This document shows positions 11,001 to 26,000 of a stretch of DNA of 64,000 bases, one piece after another (the first letter of the stretch is position 1; every line of letters begins with the position of its first letter). The stretch covers positions 620,001 through 684,000 of the forward strand of contig JAWHQI010000502.1 of assembly GCA_033032865.1 (NCBI GenBank), in the 5' to 3' direction. Origin of the DNA: Dactylorhiza incarnata. Taxonomy: Eukaryota; Streptophyta; Magnoliopsida; Asparagales; Orchidaceae. The notes below the pieces were generated by a model, which was not told the origin of the DNA, made no database searches, and was given only the letters and a program-made list of their open reading frames with translations. A program made the position numbers and the translations under genes.

Positions 11001-14000
11001 GTGGATCGTTTATAGTTTAAAATGCAAGAATAGTATTTATTCATAGAATGCCCTCAATTCGAACTGGTTTTAGCCTACAAGCCAAATCTTGAACATGACG
11101 CAATTGTACCATAGCTTTGTGTTTTGGTTGGGATTTTGCTTCTAAACTATAGTTTTTTTTGTTTTCGGTGGAATTTAGCCTACAATACACCCTAAACATG
11201 ACATCACTCGTACGTTGCACTTTGTTTTGATTCAGGTTGGTTTTAATAACATTTGATATAAGTGGTAACGTTGTACTTATAAAGTATATTAATATATTTA
11301 GCTTATTTTTTAGTGTCTTTAAAAATTTATCATAAAAGTCATATTACTTCTTATTGATTATCTTCTTTGAGCACTTACTCTGTTCACCCGAAATATACCT
11401 CTATTATATATAGATGGGTTCTCTATTGAATAGTCTTCTTCATTTCAGGCATCAATTACTTAATTTTTCTAAGACTGTTCTTTTCTCATCGGGGTTGAGG
11501 TTTGTTGACTCTACTCCTAATTGATGCTAGAAACTCAGCCCATTGTCTCACTCTTAACTCTTGTTTTTGATTCCGGGCTTTGAAGCTCCCCTTATAACAT
11601 CGCCCTCCAGTTGAGACTGCTCTTCTCTCATCGGGGTTAATGTTTCTTGGCTCAATTCCTCATTGATGCTAGAACCTCAACCCCTTGGTTCACTTTAACT
11701 CTTGTTTCTGTGGTGCCGAAGCTCCTTCCGTCTTGGTCACCCTCCAAACGATGTTAAAATCCGTTTTTTCACTTTATCTGATCTATATACCCTTTTTATG
11801 CTTCAGCTGAAGCTTTTCAATATTTGCTTACTCGCTGTGCACATGAGCTCCCGTGTCATCGCCACACCACCTTCCGCACTTCAACGAAATACCTTCTCAT
11901 GATTGACCAGTCATCCTTAACCTCCTTTAAATATGTATATCATGGAAAGGGCTGAGATACGACCTTCAAAAGAATACCAGAGCTTTTGCATAATGCATAC
12001 AATGTTCTCATTCATATTTGTCGTTGTTTTGATGTTTTCTCATTCGTTGTCTAGGATTGTGAGAGCGAGACAGAATCATTCCCATCAATATAGATATTAA
12101 ACCAAATGATTGAGTAAATAAGTTATAGTTTGCTGCTTACTCCAATTGTTGCTCACCTTTGACTGCATGGATTTGTTACTATCACTCATTACTACGATTT
12201 ACGGTCTCCTACAACAAGCTAGCAACCTCTATCACCTCGGATTCAGGACTTCATCTCAATGATTTCAGCTTGTTCCAAGTTATTGAACCTACTTACCGAT
12301 TACATAACCATTCTCTCTGGGTGCTAAACTTATTCACATGTTACATGACCCACTCTTAGATTGTCGAACCTACTCGTAGGTTATGAGACCCAAGTTGAGT
12401 TTGGTGTTATTATTTACAAGTCGGTATTATTGTATTTCTTCCTTTGGGGGCTTTTTTGTCTTTCTTATATTTCCGGGTCCTATATATGTACATGTAAGGT
12501 TTCCTTTTGCAATAGAGTGGTTTGATTTTGCTCTTCAACTTGGTATCAGAGGTGAGCGAACCCTAGCTGCAGCGCGTGGTTTCTGTCCCGCTCGTTCGAG
12601 CCGTTCTCGCCGCCTCCTCTTCGCCTGATCTTTAGTACTCCATGCGTCCACCAGGCGAATCTTTTGCTGTCGCTGGTTGCTGAGAAGGACGTCGTCGCCG
12701 CCCTTCGATGATGCAGTCGGTACTTCCCGATCCTCCTTTCTTCGTAAATCTTTGTTCTTTCCAGCCGACGCTTCCGATTCTTCTGCTGAGAAGCCGCGTG
12801 GGATCGTCCTCTCCGTCAGCTTCTTCCGCCAGCTTCCGTCAGCTTCTTCCGTCAGCTTCCGTCTGCAGCCGCTCCTCGATATCAGTTGTCGACGATGCTG
12901 GAGATCAGAAACCTCTTCCAGCCTGCTTCTGATACTGATTCACTGACGACATACCTGCTTGTGCCTTGACTGCTCCTGTTGTTTGAGCTCTCGTCGATCT
13001 CTTTGCCGATATAGGTGATCCTGATTCTTCCACGTCTTCTCTGGGTGTGATCCCGCCTCAGATGAGTGACCCTCAGCGGCCTCATGGCCACTCTGGCTTT
13101 TTGAAGATTACCACAGTTCCTTTGGATGACACGAACTATCTCTAATGATCTCGCGCTGCTTAACATGTCATTCGCATCCACCAGATGTTTGGTTACATTG
13201 ATGGGACAACTAAGGAGCCTATCAAGTCTGACTCCTCATGGAAGCGTTGAGACTCTGAAAACTCTCTGGTTGTCTCCTTGCTTCTGTATTCGATGTCGCC
13301 CAAGGTCTATCGGAGTTATATGTTGATGGACTCTGCTTACAAGATCTGGACCCGCGCACATGAAACGTACTCCCAAATTGGTGGCTCCACCCAGGTTTAT
13401 GAGCTTATCCGACACATTTTGGAGTTGCGGCAAGGATCTATGTCCGTGTCGTCGTTCTTCTCGGAGTTCGAGCGTCTGTATCAGGAATTGGACTATTTTT
13501 CTCACTTTACTCTTGCTCTTACTGCAGATGTTGTTAAGCTCAAACAACAAGAGGACCATTTTCGTCTCCATGTATTCTTGATGGGCTTGAACATGAAGTT
13601 TGATATGGTGCGGACTCATATCCTTCACCGCTCTCCTCTCCCGTCTCTTCGGGAGGCATTCAGTATGGTTCTTGGTGATGAAGACCGTCGGAAGTCCCTC
13701 AGTGTTATTGCTCCTCCTGATCGTTCTGCTCTGTCTGTTGTGGGTCGTGCCTATATTCCCAGTCCTGGATCCACTGTGCCTATTTGTGATTATTGCACTC
13801 GCATGGGACATACTCGGGAGGTGTGTTTCAAACTTCATCCTCATTTTGCCCCCTCTGGTCGTGGTCGTGGCGGTGGTCGTGGTCGTGGACCCGGGCGTGG
13901 GGGCCATAGACAGGGTGGTTCTCGGCCCCATGATGTTACTTACTCTTCTGATGTCTATGATGAGACGTCGCGTTCTTCTCCCGATCAGCTCACTACTCAC

Positions 14001-17000
14001 GAGTTGGATGTTTTTCGCCACATGTTTCACTCTCAGTCTAATGCCTCCCCCGGTGCCCTTACCTCTCTTGCCACTGTCGCTTTGCCAAGTGCTTATACTG
14101 CCACTGTTTTTTCTTCTGAGTGGGTGATCGATTCTGGTGCCACCCACCACATGATCGGCTCTTCCTCAGGTTTCTTTCTTATACTCCTTTGTCTGGTAAG
14201 GACAATGTCATCTCTGCTAACGGCAGTTTGTCCCTAATTGCGGGCAAAGAGCATATCTCTTGTTCTCCGACCATTCCTCTCCCTTCTGTTCTTCATGTTC
14301 CCTCGTTTCCTCACAGTTTGTCCCCCATTGCGGGCAAATAGCATATCTATTGTTCTCCGACCATTCCTCTCCCTTCTGTTCTTCATGTTCCCTCGTTTCC
14401 TCGCAGTTTACTCTCTATCAGCAATATTACTAGGTCTCTTAACTGTTCTGTAACATTTTTTTCTGACACTTGTGTTTTTCAGGAACTGAGTATGAAGCGG
14501 AACATTGGCAGTGGTAGGAACCGTGGTAGCTTGACTACCTGGACTCCTAGTTTCCCTCTCAGGCTCTTTCCCGCGCTACTGTTACTGTTGATGACGCCCG
14601 CCACTGGCACCTACGTCTCGGACATCCGTCTCCTGTTTACCTTCAAAATTTATTTCCTGCTTTCGTACCTTCTCTTCAATCTTTTGTCTATGTTGTATGT
14701 GATATGCCCAAACATGTGCGACATAGTTAATCACATTTATCGTCACCTAGTAGCATTCCTTTTGTTGTAATACATTCAGATGTTTGTTACCTTTATTGAT
14801 TGTTTTTCTCGCACCACATGGGTTTATCTTTTAAAAAAGAAAAATGAAGTATTTCCTTGTTTTCAAGCTTTTCATAAAATGATGCATACTCAATTTGATG
14901 GATCCATTCGGGTTCTTCGAAGTGATAATCGGGGGGAGTATGACGATTGTCAGATCAGAAGCCCTGGAATTCATTCACGCTTCTTCCTTTGTTATGGAAG
15001 CTTATGGCTACCTAGAATGAAAGGAGAAGAGAGGGAATTTGATCTACTCGAGGAGATACAAGAGAGAGGTGACCGTGGGCTTTGGATAGATTGATTCAGA
15101 CAAATTCCCTGACCACCAGACTCCTTGGAAAAACCAACTCTTCCATACAGCAAACTCGGAGTCAACTCCGTTCGACACAGGAGCACTTTCAGAGGATCCG
15201 ACTTTTGTTGCTCCTAAGAAGAGAAGAAAGGAAGCCCAAGGTCTTGCATCGGCAGAGATTTTTGGGCTGAACCCTGTAGTAGCTGAGATGATTCTGCTAT
15301 GTGCCACATGCTTCCCTGAGACAAAGCAACTCTTTTCTCTGTGAATTCTTTGTCCAGAGTTTCATACCTGTTCCCAAACTGAATGAGATTATTGAGAGAT
15401 TGCTCGGTGACATTATCAAGGTAAAGATTCTTTTCGACTTTCTCTACCCTACCGTGGGCAAACAAGAAATGGGCCGGGACATGAAAGGGCTTTTGCCTCT
15501 GACCTTCAATCAAGTTCAAGAAATCCTCTGCTCAAGACCTCTTCAGCAATGAGAACCAATGCACTGGATCTCCTTTCCTTGTCCTTGTCGGAATTTGGTT
15601 CTTACCTTACTAGTCATGGTATTATCCATCAGAAAACTTGTGTTCACACCTCCACCCAAAACGGGGTTGCCGAACGGAAAAACCAGCACCTTCTTGACGT
15701 TGCTCGATGTCTTCTAGCCACTATGCACCTTCCTAAGTCCTATTGGGGTGATGTTGTGCTCACCGCTGCTCACCTTATCAACTGGATCCCTTCCCGTGTT
15801 CTCGGCTATGCCACTCCTCTCGCCCGTCTCTCCACCACGATGGTTGTCCATACCTCTCATCTGACCCCCCGTGTCTTCGGATGTGTCTGTTTTGTGCACG
15901 CCCATCAACCACACAGAGACAAACTTGACCCTCGGGCTCAACGTTGTGTCTTCCTTGACTACTCCGCTACAAAAGGGTATCAGTGTTACCACCCTCCTAC
16001 TAGACATGTTTTGTACTATGGATGTTACCTTCCGGGAAGGGGAATCTTACTTTCTGCCTTTGACTTGCTCTCTTCGTCAGGGGGAGAGTAGTGGTAATTA
16101 CTCCACTGATGCTCCTCTTCCTCTTCTCCCTTCCGCTCCTCCATCGTTACCTCTATCTGGCCCCATGACCATGACTCCTACCTTGGCCCCTTTACCCAAT
16201 ATATCAATCCCTCCGATCTCTCCTTTTCCTCATGTATACCATCATCGTCCTTCAGATACACAGGCCCATAGAGTTCCACCTCTATCTTTCCCTGACACTC
16301 TGATCTCCCATTTTCCTCGCGTCTACCACCGTCGTCTCCCATGCACACAGGCTACTAGAGTTCCTCCTCTACCAGTGCTCACTTCAGCCTCAGATTTTGA
16401 TGATGCTGACAAGCTTGTTTCTCTTGCTCTATTGAAAGGTAAAACTACTTGTACTCAACATCCTATTTGTAATCATGTGACGTACCAACATCTTACTCCG
16501 ACCCACCAGACTTTTGTTTCTTCTCTCTCCTTGGACGTTATTTCTAAGACGTGGCATGAAGCTTTGGGTATACCGGTATGGACTTAGGCCATGAAAGATG
16601 AAATGTCTGCATTGGACAAGAATCACACATGGAATGTCTCTCCCCTTCCTCCTGGCAAGAAAGACATTGGTTCACGGTGGGTCTTCTCTGTTAAGCAGAA
16701 CCAAGATGGTAAGGTGGAATGATACAAGACACGTCTGGTTGCTCAAGGTTACAACCAAACTCAGGGAGTCGACTACCAGGAGACCTTTGCTCCGGTGGCA
16801 AAGATGGACTCCATTCGGGTGTTGCTATCGTGCGCTGCTTGTATGGACTTGGATCTTCATCAACTCGATGTGAAGAATGTGTTTATCTATGGTGAGCTTG
16901 ATGAGGAGTACATGAAATTCCCTTCTGGATTTGTGAAGAAAGGGGATGAAGGCCTTGTCTGTCGCCTAAGGAGATCTGTATACGACCTTAAACAATCTCC

Positions 17001-20000
17001 TAGGACGTGGTTTGGAAGGTTTCTCACGACCATGCTCAAATTTGGCTATAAACAGGCTCAGTCTGATCACAGTATGTTTTTTCGGAGATGTGATCAGAGG
17101 GTTGTGGTCCTCATTGTCTACGTGGATGACATTGTGATCACTGGAAATGACACATACGAGATTGCGAATCTCAAGACCCTCTTATCTGCCTAATTCGAGG
17201 TGAAAGACTTGGGAAGTTTGCGTTACTTCTTTGGTATTGAGGTTGCTAGATCTACCCAGGGAATCTTCATATCCCAACGTAAGTATATCTTAGATCTCTT
17301 GAAGGAGACTGGGATGTTTGGCTGTGTTCCTGCGAACACTCTTATGGAAGTAAATCTTAGAATCGGGGAAGACGGTGATGGTGATCAGACCGATGTTTCG
17401 CGCTATCAGAGATTGGTTGGGAGACTCATATATCTATCCCACACACGCCCTGACATCACTTATGCGGTTGGAATTCTGAGTAGAAATATGCACGCTCCTA
17501 GGACCAGACATCAAGAGGCAGCATATCGTTGTTACGATATTTGAAGAAAGCCCTTGGCCGTGGCCTCATGTTCTCCAAAAACAACCACTTGAAGATCGAA
17601 GTTTTCACTGATGCTGATTGGGCTGGATGCCGTGATGACCGAAAATCTACAACTGGATAATGTTCCTTTGTCGGTGGAAACTTGGTGACTTGGTGTAGCA
17701 AGAAGCATAATGTGATGGCCAGATCTAGTGCTGAGGCATAATACCGAGCTATGTCACAAGGTCTTTGTCGCCTATGGTTGCACACTGTTTTACAAGATTT
17801 GGGTTTTTCGGAGACGGGCCTTTTTTCCTTGTTTTGTGATAATAAAACAGCTATTAGCATAACTCATAACTCATTCCAGCATGACAAGACAAAGCACGCG
17901 GAGGTTGATCGTCACTTTTTCAAAGACCACCTGGATAAAAAGACTGTGGTCACCCCCTTTGTCCATTCCAAAGATCAATTGACGGAGGTGTTCACCAAAA
18001 GCTTGGGAAGTGATGTGTTTTCTGATGATATTCAAAAACTTGGGATGACTGACATCTTCCTTCCGACTTGAGGGGGAGAGTTGAGTTTGGTGTTATTATT
18101 TACAAGTCGGTATTATTGTATTTCTTCCTTTGGGGGCTTTTTTGTCTTTCTTATATTTCCGGGTCCTATATATATGTACATGTAAGGTTTCCTTTTGCAA
18201 TAGAATGGTTTGATTTTGCTCTTCAACTATCCACTCTCAGGAAGCTGAACCTCGGTTATTAAAACTCACTCCTAAGAGGCTGAACATTTCTTATTGAACC
18301 TACTCTCAGGAGGCTAAACCTTACTACTTTCTGAACTCTTTTCAAAATCACATGTCAGCAATATCTACTGCCAAATCGGCTTCACCAATATCAACTGCAA
18401 CACCAAACTCATGTTCTATCAGTCACTTCTGAAATCTTAAGTTCCCATATTTTGCACCCCTCTTGAGTTTGTCGATGTGAGTTAGCATATTTAGCTAAAA
18501 AGATTTGTTATGATTTTATTTAAATTAAAATATTTGGATATTTAATAACAAACTATGCACAATCATAGTAGTTGAGCATCTAGTCAATGAATACGCTGAA
18601 AGGGTTTGTTATGAAAATATGAAGCATATTGAGCAACAACAACACTAGAATAAAAATAGTGGGATTGACATATGTTAAGGATAGTGAAAAAAGAAGAAAA
18701 AAATGGTGTATTATGGAGAGTTAAAACTCAATTTTATTAGCCACTTGATGCAGATCAGCCATATCACTCAAAGGTCATGTATCAAAACATATTCTGAGTA
18801 GATTTTTATTATAGATAGCAATAGGATCATCGAAGGGGATCCTTGGCGCACCGGTGGAGGTGTTGCCGTGTGACCTTGAGGTCACGGGTTCGAGTCCTGA
18901 AAGCAGCCTCTTGCAAAAATGCAGGGTAAGGTTTTCCTACATTTCACCCTTGTGGTGGGACCCTTCCCCGGACCCTCGCAGCTCGGTGATGCTTTGTGCA
19001 CCGGGATGCCCTATAGCTATAGGATCATCGTTTGGACGTTTGAAGGCCCTAATAAATCCCTCGGTACATTAATAAATGAACTTTTATCTATCTAGTTGTT
19101 TAAAGGACACAACTAGTATATCGTGAACTATTTTTTCAGGTCAACATATTTCACCGATTTAGAGATATATTGGCTCAGGAAAGAGTAGCCTACCTACTTA
19201 AGGTGGGGCTACCCCAATCTATAGAGAGAATGAAACTTTTAGATAATCATCTTTTCGACTTGGTATCAACACGATGCCTCTTCGCTCCCACCTTCGTAAC
19301 CTAGGTTGTCGAGTTGCGGCTTGCCTCATGTGTTGTTGCCTTATGTAGATCATCTCTTGCTATCGCTTTTGAGCTTCAAGGATCATCTTCTTCAATCTAT
19401 CTCTCCTACGTACTGTCCCTGACCATCGAGCTCTTTGGTTGCAACTGATCAAGAATCTACGTGCATCCAACAATTGTTTTGACTACTACAAATTGAACGC
19501 CTTCATGCGACTAGCACATGGGCGTCTAGTTTAGTCATCCAATGGTGGCATCGATGCTCTCACGATGTTCTTCTACAACCTTTCTTCTGGGCATCCAATG
19601 ACTAACTATTTCAATCTTCTGTTATTTTTTCTGCTACTTTATTAGGTGTTCAACCACCCTCTGCATGATCATTTGGATGATTTGTTGACCTAGTTCTTGC
19701 AGCAAACAATGTCAAGTGCCTCCACCGAAGGGGTTACTCCCTCGAATATTACCCGATTGGAACAATATTTCAATGTCAACTATTATTACAATGCCTTTAA
19801 TTGGCACAAAATATGTTGCACGTTCTCATTCTATTTATCTTTCTCTTCGTCAACTTCATCTGTTAGGACATATCGACGAGATGATTGCCGAACCACCACT
19901 TAATAACCCCATATGGGACAGATGAGAGACAAATGAATTGAAGGTTATATTATGGCTCCTCAACTCCTTAAATAGATCTATATACCTGAATTATCGGTAT

Positions 20001-23000
20001 TGCTGCTGTGAGAGTTTGAAATAAAAGAATTTATTATTCCAAAAATTATAAAATATTACATGAGTCCCCTCTTTATACAATAGAGTAGAAGAGGAAGAAC
20101 TAAATACATATTGGAGATGTGGGACTAAATACAAGAAGAAGAAAAAATACAATGGACCATTTTGTGGGCTTATACAATGAGCTTTAACACTCCCCCTCAA
20201 ACTGAAACATATGTATCGATCATTTCCAGCTTGACACAAATACCCAAAAAAGAGAAAGAAATTGGTTTGGTGAAGACATCGACCAACTCCTTATCTGAGG
20301 GAACAAACAGAGTGCAGATTTGCTCTTTGACAATTTCCTCCCTAATAAAGTAACAATCGACTTCAATATGTTTTGTTCTTTCATGAAATACTAAATTTTT
20401 AGATATGTAGATTGTAGTTTTATTATCACTAAACATAGGTAGAGGATAATCGTAGATTTCTCCCAAGTCTTTTTAAAGTGTTCTTAACCACTTCAGCTCG
20501 CAAACAGTCTGGGTCATACTTCTGTATTCAACTTCAGTACTTGACCTGGACACTACCGCTTGTTTCTTGCTTTTCCATGTTACTAAATTTCCTCTGACAT
20601 ATGTGCAAAATCCAGAAGTAGAATTTTGATCTCCTTTGTCATCTGCATAACTTGCATCAGAATATATGACTTAACGTAAATGATTTTTTTTTTTGAAATA
20701 TCTGTCTTTTTCTGGAAACCCTTTAATGTATTCTAATATTTTTAAAGCAGCTTGTAGATGATACTCTTTGGAAACCTGCATGAATTGGCCTCTTCCAACA
20801 ATATAAGAGATGTCAGGTCTGGTTACGGTAAGTTAAATGAGTTTACCGACTAGACGTCTGTATCGAGTAATGTCCTGTAAGAGAGATGTTGTCCCAAAGT
20901 TTGTCAGTGCCCATAGGCATGGGATTCCGAGCAGGTTTCATTCCAACGAGACTGGATTCATTGAGTAGATATAGGCATAATTGCGTTGGGAGAGAAATAT
21001 GGAGTTATTGTGTCGCACAATTTCAATTCTCAAGTATCTTCGTGAACCCATATCTTTGATAACAAAATGCTCCAGAAGATGTATCTTAGTTTTCTCTATT
21101 CCAGATTGTTGGATCGGTCGGCGCCCTTAGAGGGGGGGTGAATAAGGGTTTTCAAAAACTTTAGATTATATTTAGAAAAACTTCGGAATATTGCAAGATT
21201 AATAAAGAGACATCAAGTAAAACAATAATAAAGAGATATGCTTTATTAATATCAAATAATGTTTTACAAAACTTGATTTCTATGACGCTAGAAATCGGAG
21301 GCGACTAATAAAATTTTTTTTTTCGTTTTCTATACCGACTCGTATCCCCACGAACCGGTTGGCTTTAGCCGATCTCTCCCCAGATACGACCTCAAGCCGC
21401 TCTAGCCGATCTATCCCCAGAAAGGCCTCGAGCACCCCCTAGACCTAACCTAGATCTAGTCGCCAACACGAGGCGAATTTCAGCCCTAAGTCCTACCCCA
21501 GACCTAGTCGCCAACACGAGGCGATTTCACTACCGTTTACAGAAAAGATATGAAATGAAAAGACAATAATATAAAAACTCCCTCTATGTGGATCTCTTGG
21601 AGAAGTGGACGAAGGCACGCAGAGTATGATCGTAGTCGATGCAGCCTTTCGTCACGATGATGACGCGTGTTGAAATCTTCTCCACGGATCTCCTTAAGGC
21701 TTTATGGAATTGTGGGAGTATCGCTCTGAATCTTCCTCTCTCTGCTGTGGCACGAAGCTCTGGAGTTTTGAATCTAAAGAGGATGAAGAATACGGAGGCA
21801 AAGTGTCCAATTTATAGCCTTCACGCTACCGTCGGCGCTAGCCCGGATTAGGAATGATCTTGCGCGGCCGAATCTCCCATCCGTGGCAACAATTTGCTCT
21901 ATGCCTCTTGTGCGCCATACTACCGCCAGCGCTATTAGCTACCGCCGACGCTAGCCCGGATTAGGAATGATCTTGCGCGGCCGAATCTCCCATCCGTGGC
22001 AACAATTTGCTCTATGCCTCTTGTGCGCCATACTACCGTCAGCGCTAATAGCTACCGCCGGGCGCTAGCTCCTTCTAAAAATGCCGCCGGAATCGAGCTA
22101 ATCAATGCTAGCGCCGGGCGCTATCGCTACCGCCGGCGCTAGTGAGCTTGTTTGAATTTTGGCCTCAATTTTGGGGGCAGACATCATGAGTACTCCTTGA
22201 GTCATGTGGACTATGTTAATCTGCACACTTGAACACACAAGATCAAATACACATAGGATTTGTTATTCTCAAACCTAGGAGATGCGGAAGACCGTGTTTC
22301 AACAAACTCCCCCTTTTGATAATAACAAATCCATTAATGATAAATCAAAGCATTAATAAATAAGCATGATGAGACTATACTTGTGTGTGTGTGAGAGTGA
22401 TGACTTTAGGATGATTATTGATTTTAGCATTTAGAATTGCTCCCCCTAAATATATGCTCCCCCTATGTGAATGCTCCCTTAATATGTATGCTATCAACTG
22501 AATTTGTCATGTTGGGTTTATGATAGCGGGTTACATTTATCATTGTTAGTTCTCTCCCTTTTGCATTTTATCATGTTAGTTCTCCCCCTTTGTTATTAAC
22601 AAAAGTGGGTAGGGAAACAAAGCACTAAAAATGTGTAAATAAAAGAGAAGGCATGATCGAGTTTGTTAAGTAAATGATAAGGAGTTTTAGACTTGTCTTT
22701 CATTGAAAATGATCAGAGTTATGACTTATTTTATCCCTTTTGTTTGTATTTCTCCCCCTTTTATATATCAGAGTTTAAGCAAAAAATAATGATTTCCCCT
22801 TTAAATAAGAGTTTTAAGCCTAAAAACAATCATGATTTCTAAGTAACCAATCTACCTAGACAATATGTCAACACCCTAGCCCCGTACTAAGTGACGGATG
22901 GGCATGAAGAGCTGCAAACATGCCGTAGGTTGGGGTGTTAATCCCATATGCAAACACTAGACAAAAAACTTAACCTAGCACTCTTTCCCCCCAGTGCCTC

Positions 23001-26000
23001 GCAAGGCCCCACTGGAACCCTCCCCGGTTAAGGACAAGACATGACTAGAGATAAGGTTATCTAATGTCTACAACCCTACGCCCCCGCTATGGTGATAAAT
23101 GAAGTCATGAATAACAATTATTGGAAACATTAAGCATTTAAATCTAATGAGAAATATCATAGCATATGGGTTTATATTTTTATTTGAATTTTTGAAATAA
23201 AACTCACATAGCTATATTGAAATTCATGAATGAATAAGAGTTTGAGTATTGCGGAAGATTTCGAAAAAGAACATCATAATACTAAATAAGAGTTTAAGTT
23301 AAAAAGAGATGTTTTATAAGCAATATTTCACTTGTTGGAGGAGTGTTTAGAATAGAAATAGATCAGAGTTATAGACAAAAAAAATTCAACCAATATAAAG
23401 TTTACCAAGCAAGTCTACCACTTGTTGCAAGAAAGGAATTTGAAGATTCAAGTGATGATGCACACAAGATGAAAGATTTTAAATAAGTATTAAAGTGCAA
23501 GGTAAAACAATTATATGGTTATGATGCGGAAGACATATAGAAGTACAAAAAAACATCTTATGGTAATCAATGATGGTTCATAAAAAGATATATGAGTTCA
23601 ATTTCAAAAAGACGATGTTTTTGTAAATCATTTTGCATTTAAATTTTTTGTTTTGACAATACAGTAACCAAGCATGAAATAATCTTATCAAAAAGAGATT
23701 ACTACAATGTTACTTTAATTCACAATTTCAAAACATACCAAACATTGTAGAAATCATGTTAGGTTATCTAGTGCATTTCATAAATAAAGAGTAGTATAGA
23801 ATTAGCGTTAGGATCCAATACTCATGAGAAGAAGTGTTATGGAAGATAATGATGTGCATAAAAGTGTATTTTGAATAGAGTAAACAAATGTTTTAATCAA
23901 AAATACAAGTAATATGTAAAGTAAAGAGCACAATAAAACACAAATAATTTTACTTCCACTCACTTCAATGCACAAAGAAAAATGTACAACTACCAAGGTG
24001 CTCTGCACACACAATGCTCATCAAGACTTATCGGGGTGCAAAGTAGTGCTTGGGGGATCACATAGTTTTATTCTTCAAGATTGATTTTTATTGTGATCCG
24101 GTGTACTTAAGAATAAGCGGTTTTTATTTTGAAAGAAAGTTATGGTTTGCACAAGATACTTTATTATTCTTTCCAAGGTGCTCAACCTCACAACGCTTAT
24201 TAAGACTTATCAGGAGGTTTAAGTAGTGTTTGGTGGAGTTATCTTTGTCACTTTATTTTATGATTTTGTTTTGTACAAAGTTCTCTGAATACACTTGTTT
24301 TGTAAACCAATATAGTTTATGAAAAAGATAACCACTTTTCTTCACTTTTAAAAGTGCAAATAAAGGTTGTGTAGGTAAGATACTTGTGCAATTTTAATTC
24401 ATTGTACTATTACAAAACATACACAAACATTCTTAGATTAAACACATAAGTAGACAATGCCAAAATAAGTGAGTGAATTGCGATCATTATCAACCATAAA
24501 ACATTACTCATACTTAGAGGCATGCTACGCATAGTTCTACACAACTTTTTCAATATAAATTATGCACATATTAATAGATGTATCAAAGCATGATGAAGGC
24601 AATGTTCAAAGTAGTTTGAAAAGATAAATTGCAACATTATAGAAGTTCTAAATAATAGATTAAATCATGCTTGATTTTCAATGAAGTTCATACAATATTT
24701 TTGATATTTTTAAAGAGGAATTTTTATTTAAAGTTTGAACTCATAAAATTGATCTTGGACTTCCCGAGGGCTACCTTGTGAGAGGTTCGCCCGGTACTAG
24801 GTGATATGATGGGATGATAACCCAAATCACCCTTTCGCAAGATACATAGAAAAGTTAAGTTCAGAAGAATAATTTTGATACTTGTTTTTGTTTTGTTTTA
24901 TATTTTTGTAGTTGATTTTTACAAATAAAAGCATATTTTTGTAAATTTTGCTTTTGTAATTTTTATATTTGATTTTTGCATAAAGAAGAACTTTAAATAA
25001 AAGAAACAACACAAGCGAAAAAAAAAACAAAACATATTTTTTGTAATTTGGTTTTTGTAGTTTTGTATTTGATTTTTCAAAAAATAAATAAACACAGAAG
25101 TGCAAAACTAAGTAGAAAATATAGATTTATATATTTTAAGGGATTTTTCAAAATTTTAAAATTATAGAAAAACGAACCTCGACGCTAGCGCCGGCGCTAG
25201 CGCTAGCGCGGGAAACAGTAAGTGATTTTTTTAGGGTTTTAAAAATTTTGATGCTTGAACTTGATTAGGTGTCCCATTAGTAGTTTCATGCTGAATTTTC
25301 AGATTTTTCGGAGATGTTTTGGATGGTCCAAATTGCATGAAACGTAAGCGATTTCTTATATGACTTGACAAAATAATCATTGCTTGAGATATATTTACTT
25401 ATGTTTTCATTTTGACTTTTCTAAAGACTTGTGCTTATAACAAAAAATAGAAAATGAAAACCCAAGATATCATGTTTGAACAAATCAAATATGCATGGTT
25501 TCGATGAACAAGGAGTAATGTTCACGCAAATAGTAATATGGATATGCCATGACATATAAAACTTAACATAGATATAAATATTCTTTAGGTGACAATATTA
25601 GTACGATAAATTTGAGATTAATGTTTTGCCAAAGTTCGATTGTGTTTCATCTTAGAGACCTAGAATGGAGTGACAATTCTATTTGATTTGATATCACAAT
25701 GATTCAAAGGTCTAAACTAGAAATAAATCACAATACACACATAATATACCATAACACCAACCATGGTAAACAATTATAATGTCAATTGTTATCATATAAT
25801 TTGTGATAGTTGTTTATAGATGATTCTTGATATGAATTATGATTTTAGAGATGTTTAGCAAAAGATATCACTAGATCATGGTGGTGTTTGTGAATTCAAT
25901 ATTCATTATGAAGATAACTTCTTTCAACACATTTTAGTGATTTTCCTTAAGAATTTTGAATATATATATGTGATTTTTTGATAGGTGAACAATAGTGATG

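Larger units (their letters stand above)
12393..18228 (+). mobile_element. Copia element with AG...CT LTR termini
   Basis: Two near-identical LTRs (12393-12540 and 18079-18228), an adjoining TGGTATCAGAGG primer site, gag with CCHC knuckle, protease, integrase, RT and RNase H in Copia order, and an AGGGGGAG tract before the 3' LTR. Flanks ACCCA (12388-12392) and ATCCA (18229-18233) make a one-mismatch 5-bp duplication if the LTR runs from AGTTGAG to TTCAACT. The coding region has many stops, frameshifts and a ~0.63-kb insertion in integrase, so it is non-autonomous. Confidence 0.88.

Noticed and set aside
12396..12537. TG...CA boundaries for the Copia LTR at 12393
   Set aside because: With these boundaries the flanks (CAAGT and ACTAT) do not match and neither tract abuts; AG...CT gives a near-perfect duplication.
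13236..14150. 304-codon minus-strand ORF
   Set aside because: It is the antisense of Copia gag, which has a CCHC knuckle and protease motif on the plus strand.
14952..15580. Mitochondrial or plastid origin of the integrase insert
   Set aside because: Considered because of its composition, but I could not match it to any organelle gene.
21836..22070. CRISPR-like repeats
   Set aside because: The repeats are 113-bp tandem units in a plant LTR, with no spacers of uniform length and no cas genes.
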